Of a stretch of DNA of 64,000 bases, positions 37,338 through 46,674 are shown piece by piece. The stretch spans positions 62,001-126,000 of the forward strand of contig CAJTEX010000001.1 of the NCBI GenBank assembly GCA_910575615.1. The letters are read 5' to 3'. Below the pieces are notes generated by a model, which was given only the letters and a program-made list of their open reading frames with translations, had not been told where the DNA came from and searched no databases. A program made the position numbers and the translations under genes. How positions within the stretch are numbered: position 1 is the stretch's first letter; each line of letters begins with the position of its first letter. Origin of the DNA: Bacteroidales bacterium. Its GTDB lineage: Bacteria; Bacteroidota; Bacteroidia; Bacteroidales; Muribaculaceae.

Positions 37338-39707
37338 ATGGAAAAGAAAAAACGCAGCTCCGACATCATAGACATCAGCGCCCTCATACAGCAATACAAG
37401 TCCAAATGGTATCTCTTCGGCATATCCGTGGCCGCGTGTTGCGCCCTCGCCCTCTTCTGGGCTAAAATCCACCGTCCGGTCTACGAGGTGACGGCCAACG
37501 TGCTTATCGACACCGGCGACAATGACCCGATGTCGGCCCTGAGCCTGGGTGGCCTTTTCGGCGCTACCAACTATGTCGACGACGAGATTTTCATCCTCAG
37601 TTCCCACTCGCTTTACGCCAGCGTGGCCCGTGAGCTGGGTCTCGACCGCAAGCGCGTCTTCAAGCCCGCTTTCCTGGAGAAAGTCATTATGGTGGAGGAC
37701 TATCCGATAGATATCCTTGTGCCCCCGCAGTTTGCCGACACCACCAAGGTGGCGCTCTATTTCAACCTCAAGGTCAATGAAAAGGGGCGCGCCAAGGTGA
37801 AAGTGATAGGGCCAAATCGGACCAAGCTGGCGACAATCGAGGATGCCACCCTGCCGCTGGAGGTCAAGACAGACTACGGCGCGTTTGTGCTGACCCCCAC
37901 GAAGGATTTCGTGGCCGGCGAGCCTTACAAGGCTTTGTTTGTGGTAAAGGGATATGACGGAGCCGCCGAGGACCTAGACGAGAACATCTCGGCCTATATC
38001 GCCAACAAGAAGACCCATGTGATACAGCTGGTCTACCCGACCGACGACCCTGAGTTCGGCAAGAAGCTGCTCAACACCGTCATGGCCAAATATGACGAGC
38101 GAGTCATCGAGACCAAGAACAACCAGTCGACAAAGACCCTGCAGTTCCTCGACCGCCGCATCAAGGAAATAGCGGCGGACCTCGCCGGAATCGAGGGTGG
38201 CCTGCAGTCGTTCAAGGAAAACAACCGCATCACCGAGCTTGAGGCTGACGCTCAATATGGCCTCACGATGAAGGGTGAAATCGCAAAACGTCTTTTCGAG
38301 GCGGAGAGCCAGCTTGAAATCGCGCGCATAGCCCGGGATTTCATAGCGTCACCCGACAATGAGTACGCCATGATTCCCTTCACGGCCACCGATGAGTCTG
38401 CTACCGGAGTGAATGCCCTCATCAACGCTTACAATGACGTGGCTGTCAAGAGACTGCAGCTTATGAGCGGGGCCAAGGAGGAGAACCTCCAGGTGAAGAA
38501 CCTCGAGAAGCAGCTTGACGCCATGCGCGGCAACATCGCCGTGTCGCTGGCCAAGAACTACGACAACACCCTGGCCGTGGTCAAGGAGCTGCGCGCCAAG
38601 ATGGGTCAGACCCAGTCGACGCTCGGCAGCCTGCCGAGCCAGGAACGTCAGATTGTAGACCTCAAGCGTGACCAGAAAATCAAGCAGTCGCTTTACCTGC
38701 TGTTGCTTGAGAAGCGCGAGGAGACAGCCGTCATGCTGGCCAACGCGGTGTCGAAAGGTGTCGTGGTCGACCCGGCGTTTGTCCCCTCCGAGCCTGTCTC
38801 CATAGGCAAGATTAAGCTGCTGGCCATCGCGTTCATCATAGGGCTGATTCTGCCTGTCATCTTCCTTTACACCCGCAAGCTGCTGCGTGGCAAGCCTGAG
38901 ACCCGCGCCGAAATCGAGAGTCAGCTCGACCCGACGGTGCTGGGCGAGATTTCCACTTCCCGCTCGGGCAACAGCCTCGTGGTGACCCCCAACAGCACAT
39001 CGTCGACAGTGGAGCTGTTCAAGCTCGTCCGCACCAACCTGCAGTTTGTCCTCAAGGGGAAAGACCACAAGGTTGTGATGGTGACATCTTCACAGTCGGG
39101 CGAAGGAAAGTCGTTCATCTCAATAAACACCGCCGCCGCCATGGCCCTCCAGGGAAAGAAGGTGCTGCTTGTCGGGCTTGACATCCGCAAGCCTATGCTC
39201 GCCGCCTACCTCAATCTCCCCGCCGACCATTCCGGCCTGACCAACTATCTGCTGCGGCCTGAGATTTCATTCCGTGACGTGGTGCAGCATGTCAAGGAGG
39301 TGAAAGGGCTGGATGTGGTAGTCGCCGGCATCATACCCCCAAACCCCGCCGAACTGCTGCTTGAGCCGCGCCTCAAGGATTTCTTCGAGGAGGCCCGCAG
39401 GGATTACGACTATGTGATTGTCGACTCCGCGCCGGTGGGCATGGTCAGCGACTCCCTCTCGGTGGCCGACTTCGCCGACACCACAATCTACGTCACCCGC
39501 ATCGGTGTGACCCGCTTCCGCGACCTCAATTTCATCAACTCCATATACGAGGAGGACCGTATGCCCAAGATGAATGTCATCGTCAACTGCACCACCGCCA
39601 CCCAGGGTTATGGCTACGGCTACGGGTCGGTGGAGGATCATGGCAAACACGCCCCCTCCCGCAAGAAAGGCTTTTTCGGAAAACTCAAAGGGCTGTTTGC
39701 CAAATGA
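37338..39707 (+). CDS. Wzc-like polysaccharide co-polymerase with BY-kinase domain
   Basis: A 789-residue inner-membrane protein. N-terminal Wzz domain between membrane spans at about 25-45 and 495-515, with a long coiled-coil periplasmic region (270-470). The cytoplasmic BY-kinase has Walker A SSQSGEGKSFISINTA, Walker A' VLLVGLDIRKP and Walker B VIVDSAPVG, and a short Tyr-rich tail (GYGYGYGS) for autophosphorylation. It controls chain length and export of the polymer with the Wza-like partner. The length and domain order are those of fused Wzc proteins. The last four bases overlap the next start. Confidence 0.93.
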   Translation: MEKKKRSSDIIDISALIQQYKSKWYLFGISVAACCALALFWAKIHRPVYEVTANVLIDTGDNDPMSALSLGGLFGATNYVDDEIFILSSHSLYASVARELGLDRKRVFKPAFLEKVIMVEDYPIDILVPPQFADTTKVALYFNLKVNEKGRAKVKVIGPNRTKLATIEDATLPLEVKTDYGAFVLTPTKDFVAGEPYKALFVVKGYDGAAEDLDENISAYIANKKTHVIQLVYPTDDPEFGKKLLNTVMAKYDERVIETKNNQSTKTLQFLDRRIKEIAADLAGIEGGLQSFKENNRITELEADAQYGLTMKGEIAKRLFEAESQLEIARIARDFIASPDNEYAMIPFTATDESATGVNALINAYNDVAVKRLQLMSGAKEENLQVKNLEKQLDAMRGNIAVSLAKNYDNTLAVVKELRAKMGQTQSTLGSLPSQERQIVDLKRDQKIKQSLYLLLLEKREETAVMLANAVSKGVVVDPAFVPSEPVSIGKIKLLAIAFIIGLILPVIFLYTRKLLRGKPETRAEIESQLDPTVLGEISTSRSGNSLVVTPNSTSSTVELFKLVRTNLQFVLKGKDHKVVMVTSSQSGEGKSFISINTAAAMALQGKKVLLVGLDIRKPMLAAYLNLPADHSGLTNYLLRPEISFRDVVQHVKEVKGLDVVVAGIIPPNPAELLLEPRLKDFFEEARRDYDYVIVDSAPVGMVSDSLSVADFADTTIYVTRIGVTRFRDLNFINSIYEEDRMPKMNVIVNCTTATQGYGYGYGSVEDHGKHAPSRKKGFFGKLKGLFAK

Positions 39708-41206
39708 CTGAGTCTCTCTCTCTGAACCGAAACGCAGATTCCACGCTTTCCCCCCAGGCCCCCCGGGCGGCCTCGAGGGGAAAGGTGTATTTCAGCGTGT
39801 CGCCGTCGGAATGGGTGTGGAATGTCATTTTCATGCTCTCCCTGTCGCTGACGGGGTTGGCCATGCCGCTGGGCAACCTGCTTGTGGTGATACTGCTGCT
39901 GAGGGCGTTCAAGGTCAACCGCGAGGCGTTTGTCTTCATGCTGATGCTGACCCTCGGGGGCTACGCGCTGACCGAGCCGAAATACCAGTGGGGAGTCAAC
40001 CATATGTTCTTTATGGTGCCGTTTGCGATTCTGTCGATGTGTGTCCTGCGCAAGTCAGCGCCGGTCAAGCAGACCATCATCGCCTATGGTGTTTTCGCCG
40101 TCATAACAGTCGGGATGTGTGTGCTGTACGGTGTGGAGAGCCTCTACACCCAGCTGCGCCCGATGCTTTTGTACCTCTCCTTCTGTTTCTTCGCCATTCC
40201 ATTGCTGGCTTTTTCCGGTGAAGGGTTTGACATGCACCGCTTCTGGAACACTGTCTTCTCCTTCATGATGATAATGTGTGTGTTCTACATCCTTGACGGC
40301 TTTGTGGTGAGGGGATGGCTGTTTGTCCCCTGCTCCTGGATCAACTACGAGGGGACTCTGTCGTTGTGGAACCATCCCATCATCTACGGGCCGACAGGCT
40401 GGATTCCACGTAAATATCCCCCCGGACTCTATTCGTTCGCGCTGCTGCTTTACCCTATGGCCAAATACTACAAGCTCAAGTGGTGGCAGTGGCTGCTGGT
40501 CATAGGGGCCATGTGCGCGTCGCGCACATCCACCATCCTCTTCAGCCTAGTCTTCGGCTTTATCCTCGCCCAGGGCTCGATGAAACGCTACGCGCTGTAT
40601 GGCATCCTCGCGGCGGCTGTGTTCACCGGCCTTTATTTCGTCGACGACGCCATGGGCTACAGTGCCGAAACCGAGCAGTCGACGATGCGAATCTCCTCGA
40701 CGATAAACCAGTTTTTCGACCTCAGTGAGGCTGAGGATGACGAAGACCTCGCCGAGGCCGGCACCGGGCGTATGGCCCAGGCCATTCCCTCGCTGGAATA
40801 CATATTCTCGGTAGGGCGCGAATGGACCGGCTTCGGGTTTGTCGACCCCGACACGAAGATTCCATTCCTGATCGTGGAGAATGAGCTGGTCGCCAATCCC
40901 GAATTCAAATACCAGGCAGTCAACAATGTGGAAATCACCCAGGTGAAGGAGTTTCTCACCCTTGGATTCATCGGCCTGGCCGTATGGTTCGGCTTCATAT
41001 TCGGCATATGCCGCATACTGCGCGGCATGCGCTACGCGAGATATTACACCAACGTTGCCATAGTGCTGATGCTTTACGGCATCGGCGGCTTCGACTCCTG
41101 GTTCAACTTCCCGGGAATCCTGATCGGGGCGATGGCTTTCGCCTCGGTGCTTCTCGCCAACAAGCCGCAGTCGCTTGAGGAATATCCCGGCGAATTGCCA
41201 TCCTGA
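39704..41206 (+). CDS. Probable polysaccharide polymerase (Wzy/O-antigen-ligase type)
   Basis: A 500-residue protein with about 10-12 membrane segments (examples VIFMLSLSLTGLAMPLGNLL and MFFMVPFAILSMCVL), a large loop between about 315 and 400 and a C-terminal span set (LTLGFIGLAVWFGFIFGI). The topology fits Wzy-type polymerases, which vary too much for sequence-level recognition. It begins in the last bases of the Wzc-like gene and precedes the flippase, as expected for a Wzx/Wzy-dependent locus. The call rests on topology and context. Confidence 0.7.
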   Translation: MTESLSLNRNADSTLSPQAPRAASRGKVYFSVSPSEWVWNVIFMLSLSLTGLAMPLGNLLVVILLLRAFKVNREAFVFMLMLTLGGYALTEPKYQWGVNHMFFMVPFAILSMCVLRKSAPVKQTIIAYGVFAVITVGMCVLYGVESLYTQLRPMLLYLSFCFFAIPLLAFSGEGFDMHRFWNTVFSFMMIMCVFYILDGFVVRGWLFVPCSWINYEGTLSLWNHPIIYGPTGWIPRKYPPGLYSFALLLYPMAKYYKLKWWQWLLVIGAMCASRTSTILFSLVFGFILAQGSMKRYALYGILAAAVFTGLYFVDDAMGYSAETEQSTMRISSTINQFFDLSEAEDDEDLAEAGTGRMAQAIPSLEYIFSVGREWTGFGFVDPDTKIPFLIVENELVANPEFKYQAVNNVEITQVKEFLTLGFIGLAVWFGFIFGICRILRGMRYARYYTNVAIVLMLYGIGGFDSWFNFPGILIGAMAFASVLLANKPQSLEEYPGELPS

Positions 41207-41235
41207 CCTGCCAACCGCCTGCATTCATCCCTGCC

Positions 41236-42774
41236 ATGCCTACTGAAAACGACAAACGGATAGCCCGCAACACCGTCTACCTCTACGGACGGATGATGCT
41301 CACCATATTCGTGTCGCTTTACACCTCGAGGGTCATCCTCGATGTGCTCGGGGTGTCAGACTATGGTGTTTACAATGTCGTTGGCGGGATAGTGACCATA
41401 CTCGGCTTCCTGAACGGCACCATGAGCGGGGCCACGTCGCGTTTCCTCAGCTACGAGCTCGGCGCGGGCGACCCTGTCAAGCTCCGCAAGACCTTTTCGG
41501 CCGCGCTGACCGTCCATGCTGCCATCGCCCTTGTGATGGTCGTGCTGGCCGAGACCGTAGGGCTGTGGTATGTCAACCATGAGCTGGTCATCGCCCCCGA
41601 GAGGATGGCCGCCGCCAACTGGACCTACCAGTTCTCAGTCCTTGCGGCGGTCATGACCATCTTCCAGATTCCGTATGTGGCCGCCATCATGGCCCATGAG
41701 CGCATGGGCTATTACGCCCTTGTGGCGATGATAAATGTCTTCCTCAAGCTCGCCATAGTGCTGGTGGTGCAGTTCGTCGCCGCCACCGACAACCTGTCGG
41801 TCTACGCGTCGCTGGTCTTCCTGGTGGCCGCCATCGTCGCCGGGATGTATATCATTTACGGGCGGCGCAACTTCGCCGAATGCCGCTGGACGCTGCGCCG
41901 CAACGACCCCGCGATTGTGCGCGGCCTGCTGAAGTTCTGCTCCTGGGATGTCTACGGCAACCTCTGCTTCACCACCCGTTTCCAGGGAGTGCTGGTGATA
42001 CTCAACCGCTTCGGGGGCACGGTGCTGAATGCCGCCGGCGGCCTGTGTGCCACGGTCTCGGCAACCATCAACAGTTTCGCCGGGTCAATCATCACCGCTT
42101 TCCGCCCCCAGATTATCCAGCAATACGCCAAGGCCGATTATCCCTATATGCTGAAGCTGCTCAACAACTGCGCCCGCTACTCGCTGCTGCTGCTTGGGCT
42201 GCTCATCATCCCGCTTATAATAGGCATGGACTCCCTGCTTGAGCTGTGGCTCGTGGAGCCTCCGCGCTACACCTCCGCCTTCTGCCGCCTGGCGCTGGTG
42301 GCAGTCTGCGGCGAGCTGATGCACACGGTCATCGGCGTCGGGGTGCATGCCACAGGAAAGGTGATACGCATCAGCTTCATCTCAGGCTCGCTGTTCCTTC
42401 TCGAGTTGCCTGTCATGTGGCTGCTGCTGGTATGGACGGGCAATCCCCCGGTGATTTATTGCGTCCATCTTGCCATGGTGTTCATAATAGCCTACGTCGA
42501 CACGCTGATTTTGAAAGTGCAGCTCCCCCAGTTCAAGGTCGGGCGGTTCTGGTGGCGCGGCATCCTCTCCCCGATGCTGATTCTCGCGTCGGCCTTCACC
42601 GCCACCTGGCTCATCACCAGAGGTTGGGAGTTCGATCTGCCGCGGCTGGTGGCCATAGGAGCCATCTCCACCACCCTTATAGCCGTGCTGAGCTGGATGT
42701 TTGCCATCGACGGCGATGTCCGCGCCCGTCTGCGCCACAAACTCGCCTCCAGACTGCCGGTGCGCGGCCTCTGA
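41236..42774 (+). CDS. Wzx-type oligosaccharide flippase
   Basis: A 512-residue MATE-like protein with about 14 membrane segments. The opening RIARNTVYLYGRMMLTIFVSL, followed by SRVILDVLGVSDYGVYNVVGG, is the standard start of Bacteroides polysaccharide flippases. It moves lipid-linked repeat units across the inner membrane. The gene follows the polymerase by 30 bases. Beyond its stop are two small hairpins with GTCACCT/AGGTGAC arms (42785-42834). Confidence 0.9.
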   Translation: MPTENDKRIARNTVYLYGRMMLTIFVSLYTSRVILDVLGVSDYGVYNVVGGIVTILGFLNGTMSGATSRFLSYELGAGDPVKLRKTFSAALTVHAAIALVMVVLAETVGLWYVNHELVIAPERMAAANWTYQFSVLAAVMTIFQIPYVAAIMAHERMGYYALVAMINVFLKLAIVLVVQFVAATDNLSVYASLVFLVAAIVAGMYIIYGRRNFAECRWTLRRNDPAIVRGLLKFCSWDVYGNLCFTTRFQGVLVILNRFGGTVLNAAGGLCATVSATINSFAGSIITAFRPQIIQQYAKADYPYMLKLLNNCARYSLLLLGLLIIPLIIGMDSLLELWLVEPPRYTSAFCRLALVAVCGELMHTVIGVGVHATGKVIRISFISGSLFLLELPVMWLLLVWTGNPPVIYCVHLAMVFIIAYVDTLILKVQLPQFKVGRFWWRGILSPMLILASAFTATWLITRGWEFDLPRLVAIGAISTTLIAVLSWMFAIDGDVRARLRHKLASRLPVRGL

Positions 42775-42873
42775 TTCCTCCGAAGTCACCTCGAAAGTGA
42801 CAGATTCGGCCAAAAACGTCACCTTTGAGGTGACATTCTCCCCGCAAACCATCTTTTTTACAGGGAAAAACCT

Positions 42874-42881
42874 TATATTTG
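42874..42881 (+). promoter_or_regulatory. Promoter -7 element before glycosyltransferase gene
   Basis: TATATTTG at 42874-42881 fits TAnnTTTG, with a T-run about 20 bases upstream in place of TTTG. It would give the glycosyltransferase its own transcript with a leader of about 95 bases. Confidence 0.5.
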
Positions 42882-42979
42882 CGTTTAAATCCCCTGCCGG
42901 GATTAAAAGCGGTATGAACGCATTGACTCGATTATGCGCCCATCTCAGACAAGTCGGAATTAAGCAGACGGCAAGAATT

Positions 42980-44032
42980 ATGAAGATACTTTTTCTGTAC
43001 AGCCACGGGGGTGAGATTGTCACCGGGGGTGAGAAATATGAGGATATGCTCTACCGTGATTACAAGGAGCATCCCGGGATGGAGGTGGAGCGTGTGTGGC
43101 TCAACAACGACAAGGGGCGACTGCGCAAGTATCTGTCGCCGCTGAGAAACCTCCTGCTTGCTTGGAAGCTCAGGCGATATGACCTGGTGCTGTTCAACAG
43201 TGCCCACTGCTTCAACTTCCTGCCGCTGATATGGCTGCTGAAATCCATGGGTGTGAAGACCGGGATAATCCACCATCATTTCCTCTTCCACGGGATGACC
43301 GGCGCGCGACACACCTACTATCGCTGGCTTGAGGTGGGATTCCTCAACGGCGCTGCCGCCGTCATCGTCCCCAGCCCCTATATCGACGGCCTCTGCCGCC
43401 GAATGTTTCCCCGCAAGGATATACATTACTGGCAGATTCCATTCGAACCCCATCCGTCACAGCTTCCGGCTGCCCCCGAGCCGGGCAATCTGCTGTATAT
43501 CGGCACGATAGAGCCTCGCAAGGGGCTGGCTCATCTCCTCGGGGCGATGTCGATTTTAAAGAAACGCGGTGTCGGCGGCCGTCTGACCATCGTCGGGAAG
43601 ACCGTCAAGCCCGATTACCGCGCGATGCTCGACAACAAGATCGCCGAGGAGGGGCTGGATGTCAGGTTCACCGGCTTTGTCAGTGACGAAGAGCTGCAGC
43701 GCATCATCTCCCAGGCCGACATCTTCACTTTCCCGTCGCGCCTCGAGGGTTACGGCATGGTGATATGCGAGTCGATGGTCAACGGGCTGCCGGTGGTGTG
43801 CTTCGACAACTCCGCCATGCCCTACACGGTCAAGGACGGGGTCAACGGCCTTCTTGTGGCCGACGGGGATGACGAGGCGATGGCCGACGCGATAGGCCGG
43901 GTGATCGCCGACCGCGACCTGCGCCGCAAGCTCTCCGAGGGGGCGCTGGCCACTGTCAGCTCCTTCATGACGCGTGAGCGTTTCCGCCAGACCGCCATCA
44001 GCGACACATGCGCCATCATATCCGGGAAATGA
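42980..44032 (+). CDS. GT4-family glycosyltransferase
   Basis: The start is set at ATG 42980 (MKILFLYSHGGEIVTGGEK), because a promoter lies upstream and the earlier frame overlaps the flippase without good protein signal. The 350-residue product shows the GT-B fold: N-terminal Rossmann half with MLYRDYKEHPGMEVERVWL, and the C-terminal nucleotide-sugar half with NLLYIGTIEPRKGLAHLLGA, RFTGFVSDEELQ and the EX7E-type motif SRLEGYGMVICESMVNGLPV. It adds a sugar to the capsule repeat unit. The sugar is not predictable. Confidence 0.88.
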   Translation: MKILFLYSHGGEIVTGGEKYEDMLYRDYKEHPGMEVERVWLNNDKGRLRKYLSPLRNLLLAWKLRRYDLVLFNSAHCFNFLPLIWLLKSMGVKTGIIHHHFLFHGMTGARHTYYRWLEVGFLNGAAAVIVPSPYIDGLCRRMFPRKDIHYWQIPFEPHPSQLPAAPEPGNLLYIGTIEPRKGLAHLLGAMSILKKRGVGGRLTIVGKTVKPDYRAMLDNKIAEEGLDVRFTGFVSDEELQRIISQADIFTFPSRLEGYGMVICESMVNGLPVVCFDNSAMPYTVKDGVNGLLVADGDDEAMADAIGRVIADRDLRRKLSEGALATVSSFMTRERFRQTAISDTCAIISGK

Positions 44033-44035
44033 CCC

Positions 44036-45049
44036 TTACTTCCCGGCGCGCTTCCAGGGCAACCCGAGCAGCAGCGTCGAGGCCACGCGCGACCTCCGTG
44101 TAAGGTTTATCAGCCACAGGCAGAGCAGCAGCACGCCGAGCGACACCGCCGGGGCTATGATGAAGTCAAAAATCGCCGGGGATGCCGAGTCTATTTTCAC
44201 CCAACGGCTCATTACAATCTCGATGATTACCGTCTGGTAAAGGTAGATTCCCAGGGTCTGCCGGCCCCAGCCGCATACCCGCCTCCCCAATGGGGTGGGG
44301 CTGAGCCTCTCCGACAGGTATTCAAACAAGGAAATGAAAAACACCGTGCCGGCAAATCCGATTGTGATTTTGTAGGAGAACCAGTAAAGCCACCCGCGCA
44401 ACAGGGTGGTGTCGGGCAGCGACCTGATGGCGGCTGCCTTGTCGCGCGTTATCCAGAATCCCGCGTCCCAGTAGAGCAGCATCGCCCCGAAGAGCAGTCC
44501 CGACAGCAGGGCCAGCATCCCGGCATTCTCCTTTATCCACCTGATGTTGTTCCTGACCAGAACCCCGAAGAGGAAGCAGGGATACATCCACATGAAATTG
44601 AATCGGCCTATGGCCAGCGAGACTGCCACACCCGCCAAGGCCGCCACCACCGGCGACCTGAACACGCGTCCGCAGAGGTAATACAACACGAAGCATAGGA
44701 AGGTGCATTTCAGGAACCATGGCATGCCGATGAAGCTCCTCACCCCATCTGACAGCTCTCCGAACGCGAGTCCGTCGAGGATATAGACACTGCCGACCAC
44801 AACCGACGGGAGTATCAGCTGCCGCCCCTTGGCCGCCAGCAGGTCTCGGAATGTCATCCCGAGCGCCGAGGCCGAGAAATATCCGGCCATCGTCATGAAC
44901 AGAGGCATGTGGAAGGAGTATATCACCCTGAATAGGGCGTCGTCGGCTGCCTCGCGTGATGTCAGATGCAGGATGCAGTGGCCCCAGAGGACGAGGAATA
45001 TCGCGAAAATCTTCAGCGCGTCGAATGTCAGGTCGCGTTCTTTTGCCAT
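44036..45049 (-). CDS. Acyltransferase 3 family membrane protein
   Basis: The start is taken as ATG 45049 (MAKERDLTFDALKIFAIFLV); the frame runs 28 codons further back. The 337-residue protein has about 10 membrane segments and the family signature LVLWGHC early, with a SFHMPLFMTMAGYFSAS segment. Such enzymes transfer acyl, often acetyl, groups to sugars. It runs opposite to its neighbours with stop 3 bases from that of the glycosyltransferase. Together with MBOAT and SGNH genes next door it suggests O-acetylation of the capsule. Confidence 0.87.
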   Translation of the reverse strand: MAKERDLTFDALKIFAIFLVLWGHCILHLTSREAADDALFRVIYSFHMPLFMTMAGYFSASALGMTFRDLLAAKGRQLILPSVVVGSVYILDGLAFGELSDGVRSFIGMPWFLKCTFLCFVLYYLCGRVFRSPVVAALAGVAVSLAIGRFNFMWMYPCFLFGVLVRNNIRWIKENAGMLALLSGLLFGAMLLYWDAGFWITRDKAAAIRSLPDTTLLRGWLYWFSYKITIGFAGTVFFISLFEYLSERLSPTPLGRRVCGWGRQTLGIYLYQTVIIEIVMSRWVKIDSASPAIFDFIIAPAVSLGVLLLCLWLINLTRRSRVASTLLLGLPWKRAGK

Positions 45050-45078
45050 TGTCAGGACGGTTTGAGTGGATATGTCTG

Positions 45079-45086
45079 CAAATATA
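45079..45086 (-). promoter_or_regulatory. Promoter -7 element for acyltransferase
   Basis: TATATTTG on the minus strand, 30 bases before the ATG at 45049. A TTTTGG stretch lies 23 bases upstream, a little beyond the usual spacing. Confidence 0.5.
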
Positions 45087-45148
45087 CGGAAAAACATCCT
45101 ACCTTCACCCAAAAGAGCCGCAGGTAAGTCCAAAAAAGGGGGGCGAGG

Positions 45149-45179
45149 TTGCAGATTGGTGGATTATTTGCTAATTTTG
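45149..45179 (+). promoter_or_regulatory. Bacteroidetes-type promoter for MBOAT gene
   Basis: TTG (45149-45151), 20 bases, TAATTTTG (45172-45179). The core is very similar to that at 47682-47712, sharing GAGGTTGCAG and ATTTGCTAA. Confidence 0.65.
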
Positions 45180-45247
45180 TGTCTCTTAAACAAAACCGGT
45201 GAGAGCCGCCGTGACCGGGGCTGCTTATCCGCAAAGCCCTTTATGAG

Positions 45248-46669
45248 ATGCTGTTCAATTCATTGCAGTTCCTTCTGTTTTTTCCGATAGTGGTCAGCCT
45301 GTACTGGTTGCTCAACCCGCGCCTGCGCAACGGTATGCTTCTGGTGGCGAGCTACTATTTCTATATGAACTGGGAGCCGGTCTACGCGTTGCTCATCCTT
45401 TTCTCCACTGTCACCACATGGGGCGCGTCTCTTCTGATAGCCCGCACGCCGCAGGCATGCCGCAGACGCAGGCGGCTATGGCTCTGGTCTTGCATCGGTG
45501 CCAACCTCGCGATACTCTTCCTGTTCAAGTACTTCAATTTCATCACCGGGGAGGTGTTCTCCCTGCTCGATATGCTCGGCGTGAGGATGGAGGTGCCGCA
45601 TTTCTCGCTCCTTCTGCCGGTGGGCATCTCATTCTACACATTCCAGGCGGTAGGCTATATCGTCGATGTATGGCGGGGCACGGTTGAGCCGGCCCGCAGC
45701 CTCGGACGCTACGCCTTGTTTGTATCCTTCTTTCCGCAGCTTGTTGCCGGCCCTATCGAGCGTTCATCCAACCTGTTGCCTCAGTTTGGCTATGTCCACC
45801 GGTTCGACGGGCTGAAGATAATCGAGGGGCTGAAGATGATGATGTTTGGCTATTTCATGAAACTTTGCATAGCCGACAGCGTCTCGGGATATGTCGACGC
45901 GGTCTACAACAACCTCCCTTACCATACGGGGCCGAGTGTGTGGCTCGCCACCTTTTTCTTCACATTCCAGATACTCTGTGACTTCGGGGGCTACTCCCTG
46001 ATTGCCATCGGGGCGGCCAGATGCATGGGGTTCGACCTGATGCAGAATTTCCGCCAGCCTTACCTGGCAGGGTCATTCAAGGATTTCTGGAGGAGATGGC
46101 ACATATCGCTCAGTTCATGGTTCACCGACTATGTGTATATCTCGCTGGGTGGAAACCGCTGCTCGCGTCGTCGTCAGACCGCCAATACCATGGCCACGAT
46201 GCTTGTCAGCGGCCTGTGGCACGGGGCCAGCTGGACCTTTGTCATGTGGGGCGGCTTCCATGGGCTGATGCTTGTCGGCAACAATCTCAAACGCCATGTC
46301 AGATGGCTTGACTTCAAGGAGGGCCCATTGACACGGATAATCAACATCCTTTTTGTCTTCCTGATGGTGATGGCCGGGTGGGTGTTTTTCCGGGCCAATT
46401 CATTGTCTGACGCATGGCTGGCTTTCACCAAGATGTTCACCCATCCCGGGATGCTCTACACAGGCGAGGGGGTGCCGACCCTGTTGCTCTCTTTCCTGCT
46501 GATCGGATGCCTGATGTTGCGGGAGATGTGGGTGGAATACAAATGGCGTGTGCCTTACCTGAGCGGCCCGTCGGTGGTGCGTGACATCCTCTATACCGCT
46601 ATGCTTGTGATTGTGATTCTCCTCTGCGGGCGTTTCGACGGAGGCCAGTTCATTTACTTCCAGTTCTGA
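45248..46669 (+). CDS. MBOAT family O-acyltransferase, AlgI-like
   Basis: A 473-residue membrane protein with about 10-12 spans. It begins MLFNSLQFLLFFPIVVSLYW, the typical opening of AlgI/DltB-type proteins, and has FWRRWHISLSSWFTDYVYI and the catalytic His in GLWHGASWTFVMWGGFHG. These proteins carry acyl groups across the inner membrane for O-acetylation of extracellular polysaccharides. The SGNH-like gene six bases downstream fits an AlgI/AlgJ-type pair. Polysaccharide target is inferred from the locus. Confidence 0.93.
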   Translation: MLFNSLQFLLFFPIVVSLYWLLNPRLRNGMLLVASYYFYMNWEPVYALLILFSTVTTWGASLLIARTPQACRRRRRLWLWSCIGANLAILFLFKYFNFITGEVFSLLDMLGVRMEVPHFSLLLPVGISFYTFQAVGYIVDVWRGTVEPARSLGRYALFVSFFPQLVAGPIERSSNLLPQFGYVHRFDGLKIIEGLKMMMFGYFMKLCIADSVSGYVDAVYNNLPYHTGPSVWLATFFFTFQILCDFGGYSLIAIGAARCMGFDLMQNFRQPYLAGSFKDFWRRWHISLSSWFTDYVYISLGGNRCSRRRQTANTMATMLVSGLWHGASWTFVMWGGFHGLMLVGNNLKRHVRWLDFKEGPLTRIINILFVFLMVMAGWVFFRANSLSDAWLAFTKMFTHPGMLYTGEGVPTLLLSFLLIGCLMLREMWVEYKWRVPYLSGPSVVRDILYTAMLVIVILLCGRFDGGQFIYFQF

Positions 46670-46674
46670 TTGCG

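Noticed and set aside
42785..42834. Two small GTCACCT-type hairpins after the flippase gene
   Set aside because: Short stems without T-runs; they may be chance or a weak transcription attenuator, and nothing decides.
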